From Pelecanus crispus (taxonomy: Eukaryota > Chordata > Aves > Pelecaniformes > Pelecanidae): DNA of 64,000 nt. A program made the translations under genes and the position numbers. Of this stretch, positions 1 through 13,100 are shown one piece after another. The stretch spans positions 5,371,001 to 5,435,000 of the forward strand of contig NC_134662.1 of NCBI RefSeq assembly GCF_030463565.1, in the 5' to 3' direction. The notes beneath the pieces were generated by a model. It did no database searches and was not told the DNA's origin. It saw nothing but the letters and a program-made list of their open reading frames with translations. Each line of letters begins with the position of its first letter. Position 1 is the stretch's first letter.

Positions 1-1145
1 AAAATGACAGAGTCATCTTAAAATTAATCTCTTGATTTAAAATACCCACTGGCAACAACAACAACAACAACAAAAAAAAAACATTCCACTTAGACTTCCA
101 TCATACTACGATGCCAAGTATCTTATTTACAAGTCAAGGGAGAAAACCTTCAAGCTTATGAACAAGTAGCACCCACCTCCTTTACTGCACGGAAAGAGTC
201 TGGATGAACGTGTCTTGGTGGAGCGATCGGAACGGCAAAGGCAGCGGGGTCCTAAACCAGAAACTCCGGGTGCTCTCTGCTCTAGTGGGTCAGCCCAGAC
301 GAACAGCTGCAGAGCTCTTATTGCCAGTAAAGCCAAACAAATTTTTGGCAGTTATAAAAAAAATCGTGCCCGTTTATATGTCATCAAGCTATCAACATGG
401 CTTTAGTGTTGCAAACTCTGGGTGCCCCACTTAAGGGAGAATTTCTGGACTAGAGTATCATGCTGCTATCTGGAGGGGTGAGGGAGGGATCTGGAATTGC
501 AGTGTAACCCAAGCAATGAAGAACCAACGGAGACCAGAGGTGTGCAGGGCCAAGTATCCCCCTCTTAGGAGGGGAAAAAAAAAAAAACCAGTCACCTTTG
601 AAAAGCAAGAATATGCTTTCATAATCCAAGCACCTGAGCTCTTCTAGCTCCCACTGTCCCTTTATTGCTTCTGGAGGTCAGTATGTTATACAGGTTTTGG
701 TTTTTTTTGTTTGCTAAAAAACAACAAAGCGACATACAATGGTTTTCGGAGCTATTCATAAAAATGGCACCTGAACTCTTTTAAACATACCACAGTACTT
801 AGTTACTCCTGAGCTGTCAATGTTTGCAATGTGTAACATTGTTAAAAATATGAAAAGTTGGCAAAATGCACCCCCCCATCAAAAAAAAGAAAAAAAGAGA
901 AAAGCTTTTTCCAGCTGTAACATCTGTTAAGTCTAACTAGCTGACAAGTGCTTCTGCTGAAACATGCTTGCCAGAACACTACATAAGAGGAGGAGGGACT
1001 TTATGGAGGAGGGAACGCAAGCTATTTTTCTCCTTCCCTCACCCACAAAATGCACAATACCGTTTGCAAACAACAAAGGAACAACACAGCATCCCGATAA
1101 CATGCAACACGAGGCGATCCCACAGGCCGACGCAGTCGCACGCAG
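1..1145 (-). other. KLHL26: KLHL26 3' untranslated region (end not certain)
   Basis: This stretch lies downstream of the KLHL26 stop codon on the minus strand and has no credible coding sequence. It is AT-rich with short A/T homopolymers (for example near 68-80 and 577-590) and a small CAA repeat near 52-70. A minus-strand AATAAA lies at 666-661 and would give a 3' UTR of about 0.5 kb. A longer transcript running off the window start cannot be excluded. The UTR assignment is inferred from position. Confidence 0.6.
661..666 (-). terminator. KLHL26: Candidate poly(A) signal of KLHL26
   Basis: The plus strand reads TTTATT, which is AATAAA on the minus strand, about 480 bases past the KLHL26 stop. 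It is the only canonical hexamer I found between the stop and the window edge. Confidence 0.5.
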
Positions 1146-4100
1146 TTATCTCTGGGTCGTTACCTGCGGTAGTATAACGGGAGCGCACGCTATCCCAGCA
1201 AAAGATTCTGGAAAATGTAGGTCCCTTTCCCATTCATCAGTTTCCGTGTTATACACCTGCACAATGCTTGTAACATTGTTCAGGTGCCAATTGTACCCTC
1301 CTACGATATAAATCTTTTTTTCTAGTAAACAACAGCCAGCTTCCGACTGACCTGCACGCATAGGGCTCACCGTTGTCCATTGGTCTGTTTCAGGCACGTA
1401 ATACTCCACAGCCAAAACATCGAAACAACGGTCAACATGGTCCATGCGGCCTCCCAGAGCGTAAATCCTGTTATTGGCACTGACCATGGCATGCAGAACT
1501 CTGGGTTCGTTCATTGGGGTTTTAAACTCCCACTGGTCCACGGCGGGGTCGTAACAGTGCAGGGCTTTTTTGTCTTCCACTGAAATGCCATACCCACCTG
1601 ATATGTACAGTTTGTCTCCTACCGTGGCTCCAGCATGCCCCCACGTCCTGCGTTTCAGGGAGCACACGTACGACCACTCGTTATTTTTGGGGCAGTACTT
1701 CTCTACGGAGGCCAAGCTCCCTGAGCGGTTCCTCCCACCGGTGGCATACACCATACCGTGGAGGACGTTGAGCTGGAACTGGATCCTGCTCTCCTGCATG
1801 GCCTGGATGCGCAGCCACTGGTTCAGGTGCGGATCGTAACGGTAGCAGATATCCACCGCTCCCTCGCCACTCCGGTACTGCAGGTGCTGCCCTCCTACGA
1901 TGTAGACAAAGTTGTCGAGCACGGCCACGCAAGAATGGCTGCTGCCCACCTCCATTTCCGTCAGCTCCTTAAACTGGCGCACGCTGGCGTCCGGCAGGTA
2001 GTAGACTTTGCAGCTCACAGTGCGGTCGTTATCTGTGTAGGGAGTGCCACCGAAGGTGATGAGGGACAGGACATCCGAGCGGATGGTGGTCCGAGGGGAC
2101 TGCATCTCGTGCTGACGGAAGGGCAGGATCTGGTAATTGAACGCTTCCAGCAAATACTGCCGGCACAAGACATCTTCCACCATGATGTCCAAGGTCTGGA
2201 CGCTGTCCACCAGCTCCGAGGACTTCATCAGCGGGAAGCGGATGTGGCAGAGGACCTGGCTGGCATTGGCACGGCGGGTTGGGTCATACTGCAGCCAGCG
2301 GACGGCAGCACGGAAGAGGTCTATTTCGCTGCAGCTTTTCAGCTTATTGCTCTGCAAGAAGAAAACAAGGCGCTCCAGCGGCAGGTGGAGGAAATCCTCT
2401 TCCTCAGAGATCTGGAGGAAATGCCTGAAAGTGAATGCATCTACCGATTCCTTCAAGGATGCGAGGCTAAAGGTGGTGGCCATCTGCCCGATATTGAGAC
2501 ACGTTTCTACGCTCATGGCAGACTTCAGAAATTCTTCGCAGAGCTCCACGACAGGCACCATCTGGAGGAAGACAGCAGCTCCCAGCACATCCTGAATGCA
2601 GTCAAGATCAAGAGTCACTTCAGCACTGTACGCAAAGTCTATTATGTGTTTCAGTCCTTTTGCAGATACACCTTTCAGTTCGATCACATCTTGGCTGGCT
2701 TCTCTCATCCCGCCTGTGAACATGGCCCTGGAGGTCAAGAACACAAACAAAAATTTTCCCCCCTTTAAATACCTGTGAAATGATGTATCACTTCAGAATT
2801 TTATTTTATTTTTTTTAAACACACTGATTCCCTTAGGGAGGATGGGGAAGGGGGAGAATAAATCAAGGCTAAATCTCTAAAAGCCAGGCGAAATCAGAGT
2901 ATGCCATTACTTACATAAAGCTTGCATAAACAGTGCGTTAAGAAGTAATATTCAGCTATCAGGAAGTTAAGTTTTTCAATCCTACTGGCAGCATAAGTAA
3001 GAGTGGACCAGAGGACAAAGCTTCAAGAAGCAGGTAGAGCTACCAGAGCAGGGCGTGTAGTACGCCGGGCACCAATGAATCCACAACATTCAACAACCGA
3101 AGGCTACAACGGGATCTGCACCGGCAGAGATTGGTAACCATGCCCTGCAGAGTTTAACTATGCAGAATCTGTGAGCGCAAGGAGTACACTTCGGAAGACA
3201 CCTGTGTTTAGGAGGTCAGCAATCCTGAGCTTGCCTGCAGCACTGCCTTTAGGCAAAGATTTCAGTTAGCCCATTATATCGTCAGCTAGCTACGAAATGG
3301 CTTAAATATTGCAGATGCAACACATCTTATGAACAGCTTTGGTAATCACAACAGAACCTCCCCTCCAAGGTTCATTCCCAACGCCTTAAGAAAATAGGAG
3401 TTGCAGCCACTTCAGAAAACGTCTGTCATGTTGCAGTACGACGGCAGGGGGCTAACAGGCAATTAAAAAAAAAAAAAAAGAAAAAAAAAAAAGGATTTTG
3501 TTACAGCACAGCTGCAAGCACATCAGTTGACCAGGCCACGCAGAGATTAGGCCCTAGATCACCTCCTTGGGAGGCTCCTAAATTCCACAGGAAGCACATA
3601 CCACACCAAGGACTGCGCGCAGACATCTCGTAAACTGCTCTTCTAGAGCGGTGCTGCATTTCCCAGCTACGGGGCCTGTGGGTGTGACGGGGACATAACT
3701 GCACATTTGGTTTTTTATACGTTTACATTAAATTTCAGCAGGTTTTGTTATATATGGGTAGCTCGGGGGCAAAGGTTTGCGCTCTGTGTAGCATTCAACA
3801 AGCAGTAGCAGAGCAATTCTGGGGAAGCCGAAGTCAAAACAGGCTGCTGGAAGAACCGTGACATGGGGTTTCACCATTCACTGCCGCTGTACACACATCA
3901 CAGCCAGGCTACAGATGTCACACAAAAGACCTTTGAAACTGCTGCCAGCTGCCTGCACATCTTGGGCTGTTTTTTCCACCATCGATAACCTAACTCTTTT
4001 CCATCGGAAAGGTAAATTCATTGTGAAGGCACGGTGTCATTAGAGCTGCCTTAGGAAGCTGCAGTGACTTTACGGTGCAAGTTAGAAAAAAATGCTGAAC

Positions 4101-7100
4101 AGACCCTCCTCTTCTACATCAGCACAGGAATACAGGAATATCTTGGGAATGCTGTCAAAAGACAGGAGTTTCAAGTTTCCTGTCCAAACCAGGCTAGCAA
4201 ACCTGCTGCCGTCCAGCATAAACCCAAGAAATCCTAAATGACCTAAATAAGGAAATATCTGCATATGAAATCAGCTTTCTGTAACCGAGTGATCAGGAAT
4301 ACTGTTCGCAATTATTTGTCCATAAAGCAGATGAGAACATTGTGCTAAAATCCCCTTGCATATCCCATGTCACAGAACAGCATGCTGCCCTGATCCCTTG
4401 CCCCAGAGGATATGCAGACATATGCGTACTCGTGCATTAGCTACACAGAGCTGAACGTGCATAAGGACAGAAAAGCGTTATTGTTGCCATGATGAAGACA
4501 AATCATCAAATAGAATGCAATTCCTTTAGAAAGTGTTATGGTTCTAAAGTGCTGATTACATAAATGCCTCAATTTCACTCTTTTCCCTCCCCGCTTCTGC
4601 ATAAAACCAGAGTATTTTCAAAAGCTAGATTATTCTGCCATTGTTCCCCAAGACAACCCTCCTTAGCACCACAGAAGTTATAACAAGAAACCTACTCAGC
4701 AGTTATATTTCGACAGTGAAAACACACTAGCAGTGGCACTGCACACAGCATTTATGAATACAAATAGTGCTTTTAGCATTTGGTGGGAGATCAGCTCCAC
4801 CATTAATTGCATGCCTGTTAGGGAGAGCGATAAGCTTGGAAGGTTTATGTTACCAAAGGGAGAGAGAAGGGAAGAGCCTAGAAAATATGTGTGTACATAA
4901 GAGAGACATCAGCAGAGCAGCTGAAGAAATGGGCGAAGGGATACAAGAGAGATGCCAAAGGACACTCAAGTCCCTTGCTCTTGGTTACCTGCTCAGCAAA
5001 CCAGTCTGCTCAGACCAGGAAGGAACCTACGCGTCAAGGGACTGCAAACCCTGCTGAACACCTCCTCCACCCTCACTTGCTACGACCTGCGGTCTAGGAC
5101 AACACCCAGGTCAAGTTCTCTGTTCTTTTGAACCTTCCCTATTCCCGTTGCCTCCAGCATGCCCCTCACTTGACGCTGCTACTGGTGCTGCCAGAAAAGA
5201 TCCCTACCTCAAAAGAGAAGTCATTCCAAGTCAGAGAACCACTACAAAAGAGTTTGACAGAGGCAAGATGGATGAATACAGTTTTTCGTGTAAGACTGAA
5301 TCTCCTGCTCTGCAGTTGGCTCACTCTGCATTAATTTGGCTGAGAAAACTCATCTCCACGCTTCAGTTTTCTACCCACACAAGACAGGACAATTCTCCCC
5401 TATCTCCCCGGGTATCTGGGGAATGCACACACAAAACGCTTCATACTCTTTAGCCTGCAACAGTAAGCACTACAGACAGATCAGTGGTATTTAAAGATAA
5501 CACGAGCGTATTTACAATGGGCACAATCGTTCAATGGGATGACTCATTTCAGAGCCCTCGCTGCCACTTGGAAATCAGCTCAAGTAGCTCCAGGGCAAAA
5601 GCCTGTTTCCTTCAGCAGGCAGAGCACCTACCGATGCTGCCGAGGTGGGTTCAAGACCTGGGCTTGAACTCGCGTCTTGGCCCAGCGGCTGTAGTCGAAC
5701 AAACCTCATCTGCATGCAGAGGGACTGACTCCGAGCCTCTACATGCCTGCAGGTAATCCCACCGCCATCCGTGGGGCAAACCACACCTCCAAAGGGTTGT
5801 GGGTGGGCGTCATTTTGGGGCGTGGTGGGGAGGTTGGGGTGGGGAAGGATGGGGAAACAGAAAACCAATGGGAAAGGTAAAAATGCCTGCTTCCCTATCG
5901 GATTCTCACCTGAAATAGTCACTGCAGGCAGCCAAGACAACTTTATGAACCTGAAACACTTCATTATTTATAGTGAGGATGACATCAAGCAGCTGAGCCT
6001 GAGCTCGGAGCGAGGCCAGTCCCTGCAGCAGAGTGGTGCTGTGGCCAGGAGCAGAGAACGTGCATTTCAGGGTGCTGTTCTTGTCAGCCATGCTAAAAAC
6101 AGAACAAGAGAGACAGGCTGGTTTTAAATTAAAACAATATGTGGTATACCTACAAAGCATGCTGGGGAAGATACTGTAACATGAAGCAGTTTGAACGCAA
6201 ATTCCCAGCTCAATAGCCACACAGAACATCATGACATCAGTACCTCGGTTGTATTCCCTTCTCCCAATACAAAAGAGACTTCCAAATTTTTAAATTATAC
6301 TTTCGCATTACCAACAACCCGTCACGCTGCAGCACACGTGGACTTCAGACGCCATCCAAACATCAGCTAGTGGGGCCAAAATCTCCAACGAACGTTGGTG
6401 TCCCCACACTACAACTACCCCAGAGTCCACCCTGACCTTGACTTCAACCACAAGGCTGAATCACAGTTGCTTATTCTTCTCACCACCTATCCTGACTGCA
6501 GCTGTTAGATGCTCTGTACCGTCCAAGGACGGCCCTGCTAGCCCTATTTGATCCTTTCCTTATGCCTGACCCTCATGAGAAGAGCAAAAGCAAAATATTA
6601 CATAGCACTGGCTGCTCTAAATAACGTCAACTGTTTGAACCGCACTGTAAACAGTCCCCTCCCAGCGTAAATATTTCCTTGGTTTTCCCAATGCCTCTCG
6701 CACATGTTCCCCAGCGCGGAGAGCATCGTTCTTAGATTCACTTGGCCTCAGATGCACTTGTCAGTGAGAACGCTGTGTTTGGAGGTGAACATCAGCAGTA
6801 TCTCTGCACAAGTGGAAACGACTATTAGATGCTCTGTGCTCCTCTGGAAATAACTACAGTTATGCTGCAGATTTCCTGAGCAAGGCGATAGCGGCCACCA
6901 TGCCCTGCCCACCAAATGGGTTCCACTCACGCCAACAGAAGCATGGAATCCTAAATTCATTTGCAAATTTAATCCGACTCTGAACTACTTTCTAGGATCA
7001 AGATCCGAGTCCTCCTGGGAAGAAAACATGCACAAGGACCAAGTATTCAGGATAGGTTTTATATTTTCAGAAGCATCCTGCTATTTGGTCTCTGCATTTT

Positions 7101-10100
7101 AAGAAATATTTAATGAAAGCGTGACATAAAAAAAATCCCAAGCAGATCATACCGAACCAGCTGCATCACTTGCTCCCCAAGTCCACGCTGGGAGAGTGCA
7201 CTGAGTACTGCACTTAAAGGGTATTATTATTATTTAGGTAGAATATACCAACAAAGCCAAAAAAAATAGTAGAGACTAGGTCCCAGTGTATGATCCTATC
7301 GTTTGCTAACAACTGTACCTAAGAGTTCGCTACCTAAACAACAACAAAAGCCACACACAATGGACAAAACAAGTAGGCAAGGTCAGAGAAGAGTCAGGGA
7401 GATGGGACAACCAAAAAGGGGATGTAAACAATCCTCAAACAATAAGGAACAATGGACAGGACTTGCTACTTGCCTAACTTATCGGACTGCAATTTCCTGC
7501 AAGCTTTACAGAATAGGCGAGTTGGGGGAAATCTGTGATGGTCATCAGAGCACTGAGAGGGCAGCCGCTTTGTGCGAGTAGTTCTACAGCTCTTTGGGAT
7601 GCTGCAGGATGCAGATATCAAATCTTTGCTCTCTGTTTCAGAATTCCTCAGGCTTGGGAACGCACCTCAAAATTCATACGAGCTCCTACTGGGATGACTG
7701 ATACCGGTCAGCTGTGCTTCTTGTAGCACAGATCTGAAATTCCTACCTCAAAGTCAAAGCATACTAAAAAGTCTTAGTTCAGAGACTGGAGTCCAGCTAC
7801 AACATCCTCCCTATAATAAAAAGGATTAGCAAAAAGTCAGTTGCTGACAAGACCTTTATCCATTACTCTGCGAGCCAAGAAACATCTATCCACTCCAGCT
7901 CTTCCCATGGCGAAAGAGGAAAGAGATTGGAGGGAGCGAGTGCATGAATATTCATCACGTCAAACTCATTTTACTCTCCTCTCTGGAACAATGGCTTTGA
8001 TTCGCTGGAGTCTAAAGGAGGAAACATCGAGCATAAGCAAGGAAACGATCCTGCCTCTGAGCACAGGATCGTTCACCAAGCAAACTCATTTTTCTTCTCG
8101 CTGGACAGGTAAAATACGCACAGACAGCTTTGGCGGCTCATCTGGGAGATGGCAACTCCTGAGTTTACCGTAACTTCGTTAGACTTGATCTCCTGCAGGA
8201 TTCTTCTCGTGGGAATTTTCTTCAGCCTTTTTTTCAGACCAATTTTAAGTATTCCTTTTCCCAGCCTAAGGGCTTACCCATACAGGATTGCTTTCACTAT
8301 ATCCACAACCTTCCCAGTGCGGGTGCCTCTTCAAACAACAAGCTTTACCTGAACAAACATTCCTCTTCTTGTCCTTTTTCTCAATTAACTTTTACAGGCA
8401 CTATTAATAACCAGAATGTAAGTTTAGAGTAGATGGAGGACTAAATCTGGGCGGGTAAATATTTCTGTGCCGGAATAAACGTGTTTGCATGTGCGATTCA
8501 TTTCAATAGATAATTGTGAACAGCTACCCCTGAAAAACTCCCTGTCCTAGTTCCTTTGTCTATTTACAGGTATAGAATAAAAGGATCCAATGATTACACA
8601 ATCCTGCAGGGAAAAAAAAAAAAGGACAAAACAAAACCAAACAGTAAAAGAAGCAACATTGATAATATCCAGCTTTCTTCAGTCTGGGGAAAAAAACCCA
8701 CACCTTTAGAAGAAATACATAAGCGGGAAGCAAAATAAAATCCACACAAAGCATGAGAAATCAAGTAAAAGACTCTACAAAAAACAAAGTGGGAGGAGGA
8801 GAGGTGAGAAAACAGCAATAAACGCTGTTTGCACCAGGGTTAGTAAAAAGGGATTTGCGAGAAAGGCAGGTTTGGCTCAAACCAGGCTGCCGTACACGGG
8901 GCACGCCGTAGCACCGCACGCGTTGTGCCGCACGGCCTTGCTTTCCACTCCTTGCGCTGCATCAGGAACAGAGGAAGAAGAGAGGCAGCAGTTGGATGTC
9001 AGACACTCGGGGGAAAAAAAAGGCACAAAAGGAAGCCTTGAACATCTGAAAGCGCCTTTGTGAGGCCGTCCCTATCTTATTTGAGATCTGAGTATGCCGT
9101 GTACTTGTTGCTTAACAATTTGTTACAGAAGAAACAGCCTTGCAGACAAACTTCGGAAGAGTTGCATCCACTCCTCAGCAGTTCAGAACATGCCTTCAAG
9201 ATAAAAGCCTTTCATCACACAATAGTGAGAAAGTGTTTATTCTGCTCCTTCCCCCTTCCCTTTCTGATGCTGGCAGGGCTGGAATTTTCCCCGGTTCTTC
9301 GTCTTTGTCCTCAAAGGACAGCATTGACTGAAGTTCTTCCCCTGCCGCAGAGCTTCGCGGAGGTTCTGCGTCCGGAGCGTCCTTTGGCAGGGGCTGAGCG
9401 CGCTAGCTCAGAGTGGGTTCAAGAGTGCCTGGCTGCACCCAGTCCAATTTATCCTTTGAAAAAAAGTAAAACATGGAAATCACATTCACAGCAAGCAGCA
9501 CTTCCACTGCACGTCCCACGGGCTTCACAGCGATCTGCAAGGGGATCTGAAAACGTTTACATGATCAGGGCCTCTAACATGAACATATTGGTATAAAGGT
9601 GACTTTACCGGAACAGAAATCCCACTTTCCATATGGAAATAGCTGTAGCAGTGAAAGGCATCTTTATATTCATGTAACTGCATCCATCGCACCAATGGTG
9701 GGCGCAGCTGGAATTCAGCAGAGACGGTCATTCAGAAGGGCGATCCACCGTGGGCAGCACCCTCAAAGACTCCGATAACATCACTGGTACCCAATTTTCA
9801 AAAAGCGACTGCCAGGGAACAAGTAATGGGATTGAGGATTTGTCTCCAAGCTGCTGCTCTGAAGCCAGATTGATTTCAATCCTTGCCAGTCGCTGCAGGA
9901 TAGAGTTCAGCATGGCGTATGTGACCGTAGCTTGAGGAAAATCAACCCAAAACCGTACACACATTGCAGGCTCGTGAAGATGTTAAAGCAAGGGTTAAGG
10001 GAGTGGTTCCAGGCAGACAGCAGGCAGGGAAGGCAAACAAGCCCAGAAATTCTCCTGCTGCTGCCGTACCTATTTGCAGGAGCTTGGCCATGTGCTCATC

Positions 10101-13100
10101 CTTGCCCCAAGCATGCTGACCACATCCTTAGCTGACATGTTTCTGAGCAAGAACTGCTTGATTTTTTGACCAGAAACAGATGCAGCGAGGAGGCATCCGA
10201 ACACAGGGCTGGACGCCCAAGAGGCCTCTAAAGCTGACGAGCTGAGAGATATTTAAGGGCCATACTTCAAGAATCAGTTCAGATGAGGCACAAAGAACGT
10301 CCCAGAGAACAAGCGTCCCCTGTGTCTGCCTCCTCAATTCTCCACAACATCACGTGTAATCCAAGATGCGTTTCAAGCTAATGAATCATTTTTACCAAAT
10401 CTGTACTGATGATTAAAAACATCAAAGCTGGAATTAAAGGCTTACCAAGCATGAGTTCGTATTTCAGCGTGTTTGCAACTACCGCACAAGTACAAATGGA
10501 GAGAATTATACCAGGCCAGATTATAACATTTCAGTGATTGAATTAAAGAAGGAAAAATCTTTTGCTACACAACTGCCTGTCGTCTTCCTACTCTTCTTTT
10601 ATAACACGGTCCTCCTTGGAAGGGGGGATAGCTCGGTGCTAGCGAGGCTCGCTCTCCATCCCAGCTCAGCATCCTTGCTAATATCCACCCACATTTTCCC
10701 ACTCTCTGGGCAGGTGGTGCTTGGTAATTTTTCATACAGGAGAAACTCAAGGGGGTTGGCAAGATTTCTAAGCAGGGCAAACTTCCAACAGCCAGCCTCT
10801 ACAGTAAACACAAGCTCTAAAGGTAGGACCCCGCGGGGCATGGCTGGGGTACAAAAGAGGAGGGAGGAAAAGCAGCAGCGTCTGTGCGTGTGTGTGTGTG
10901 TGTGTTCGCATGCATCAAGTCCGTAGTGCCACAGCTTTTCTGTGGATAAACAAAGGACTTGGGATTGCAAAACAGCCAGCGAGGCACCTTCTGAGCACTC
11001 AAGCCTGCAAGAAATTTATGGTGAGAGCAGCAGAACTACCATAAAGCTGAAGAGTAACTTTATTTAGAACATAGGGTATGAATATTAAGGACCTTCTTTA
11101 AGAACCTTTGAAAGGCAGCATTATAGATATTTTAATAATGCAAATCATTTAATGCGTTTAGTTTCGTGCCTAAGTAAAAAACACATTCAGATTCTGATTT
11201 TTAAACTACAATTAAGACACTTAAAATCAAAACAAAAGTCAAACTCCCTCAGATAAGTCACTGGTAGCCATGGTTACTGTAATATTTCAGATCCTGAGGC
11301 TTTATATCACATGCCCAAATGATGAAAATGAGTTTTCAGCACCTCACACTAACAAATGTTACGTTAGGGCAAAAAGGCTAAACCCTTTACTGCAGATTTG
11401 CTGTTTCACGGACTCTTGTCGGGACTTACGGACAACGCTCCCGTGGCCTTTGCACCCCCCTACGAAAAGGCATCGAGAAGTTTCCCTGAAGTTTGGGTGC
11501 AAGGAAGATTAGATGCTGCCAGGCAGTGCGACTTAAAAATACCCGCCCTGTTAACCTACTTACGTTCCCAGCAGCAAGATTGTCACCAGCACCCCATCAG
11601 AAACAACATTTACCATCGCTTCCCTGTCCAAATTAGCAACAACAATAAGCACTCAATGATCAGCAACTAGTTAAATATTAACACATCGAATGAAGGGGAT
11701 GTTTTCCAGAGAAACATAATCATCCTTAGGAAAGATATGCGAGCAAAATGATGTAATCGATTTCTTTGTTCCCTTTTCCACCTCCTTCCCTTAATTTCTC
11801 CTATTTCTCTCCTCTGCCTCCACTCATTTTCCTCTCTTGACACCCTCTCTTTCATCAAAGGCAATAAATACAAGTACAAAGCCTGAGACTAATATCTCTA
11901 TTTAGAAGTGACTAGCAATTTGGAGTGCTCAAATAAAGAGATTATAAATCGGTGTGAGTTTTAGAAGGAGTAATACTTTGTGGGGGAAAAAAAATGGTCT
12001 TCTGTAAAATGCCTGAAGTTGAATAGTGAAGTTTGAAAAGTCTCGCCTTTTCTCTCTTACACTTTGAGTCTCAAATTTAAAGAAAGTTAACGTTTGGCAA
12101 AGGGAAAACAAGTAACATTAACTATTTAAAAAAAAAAAAAAGAACAAAGCCCAACAACCCAAGCTTTTTTATTTGTATTAGAGGGACCCAATAGGCTCGT
12201 CCTTCGCACAAAGAGGGAACTGAGGTCTCAGAAGACGGACTGCCCGACACCGGGGCACCGCGGCGCTCCCACGCTCTCCACTGCCGGACAACCCACGCCC
12301 GAGTCAGCCTTGCATTTAGGAAAACGGCAATTACAGACATATTCCACAGAAGCCAGGAGGTACCTTAACGTTTCATTTTTAAGGGCTTTCTGAATCAGGT
12401 CCTACTGATCCCCTTACGTGCTTATCTGCATCCTGCCTCTCCCAAGCTGGAACCAAGGAAACCCCGTAACCCGAAGTTAAGGCAGCAAGTGGAAGCAAAA
12501 GGCTTTTCAATTTTTATTTTTTTTTAAATATTATTTTTTTGTCCCCTGAGAAGTCCCAGACACATTTTCAAATCTCCATTTTTCTTTTTTTTCCTGAGCT
12601 GGACTCACACAGGGCCCTGCAGACACACACACACAAATATATTCTGCTCCCAGGCTTCAATCGGTAGGTTGTTCGCAAGCCAAAGGAGGTGGGATTTTGG
12701 TTTCTGCTAAAAGCACTAATAAAACTGGATGTCTGTCAAAAGCTGGCTGGCCTGGTAAAATGGAGCGTTGGAGCACGGAACAAAAAAGTGGACGGTGAAA
12801 TATCTGAACACACTAAACTCTGTGCCACCTCACGGAGTTTCAACATGAGGGACTGGTCAGTACATGCTGTACCTGGGACAAATCGTGGGCGGGAAAAAAA
12901 AAAAAAAGAAAGAACAAGATTCTTAAAAATGTTTTTGTCACAGAGCCAGTCATTTTCATGCTGGGGACAAATGGGAAAAGCAGTTTGGTCCTCTTCATTC
13001 AGCAGCTCGCAGGTAAGGGCTCCGTGAGCCCAAATTCCAAATTTGCACGCTGGTAGCATCGGGGTCTCAGAAGGGCACAAAACGTCAGGCTGAGGAGATC

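Noticed and set aside
5620-5760. Stretch with a GGTTCAAGACC-like box resembling a tRNA internal promoter
   Set aside because: No cloverleaf with matching acceptor and anticodon arms could be drawn around it.
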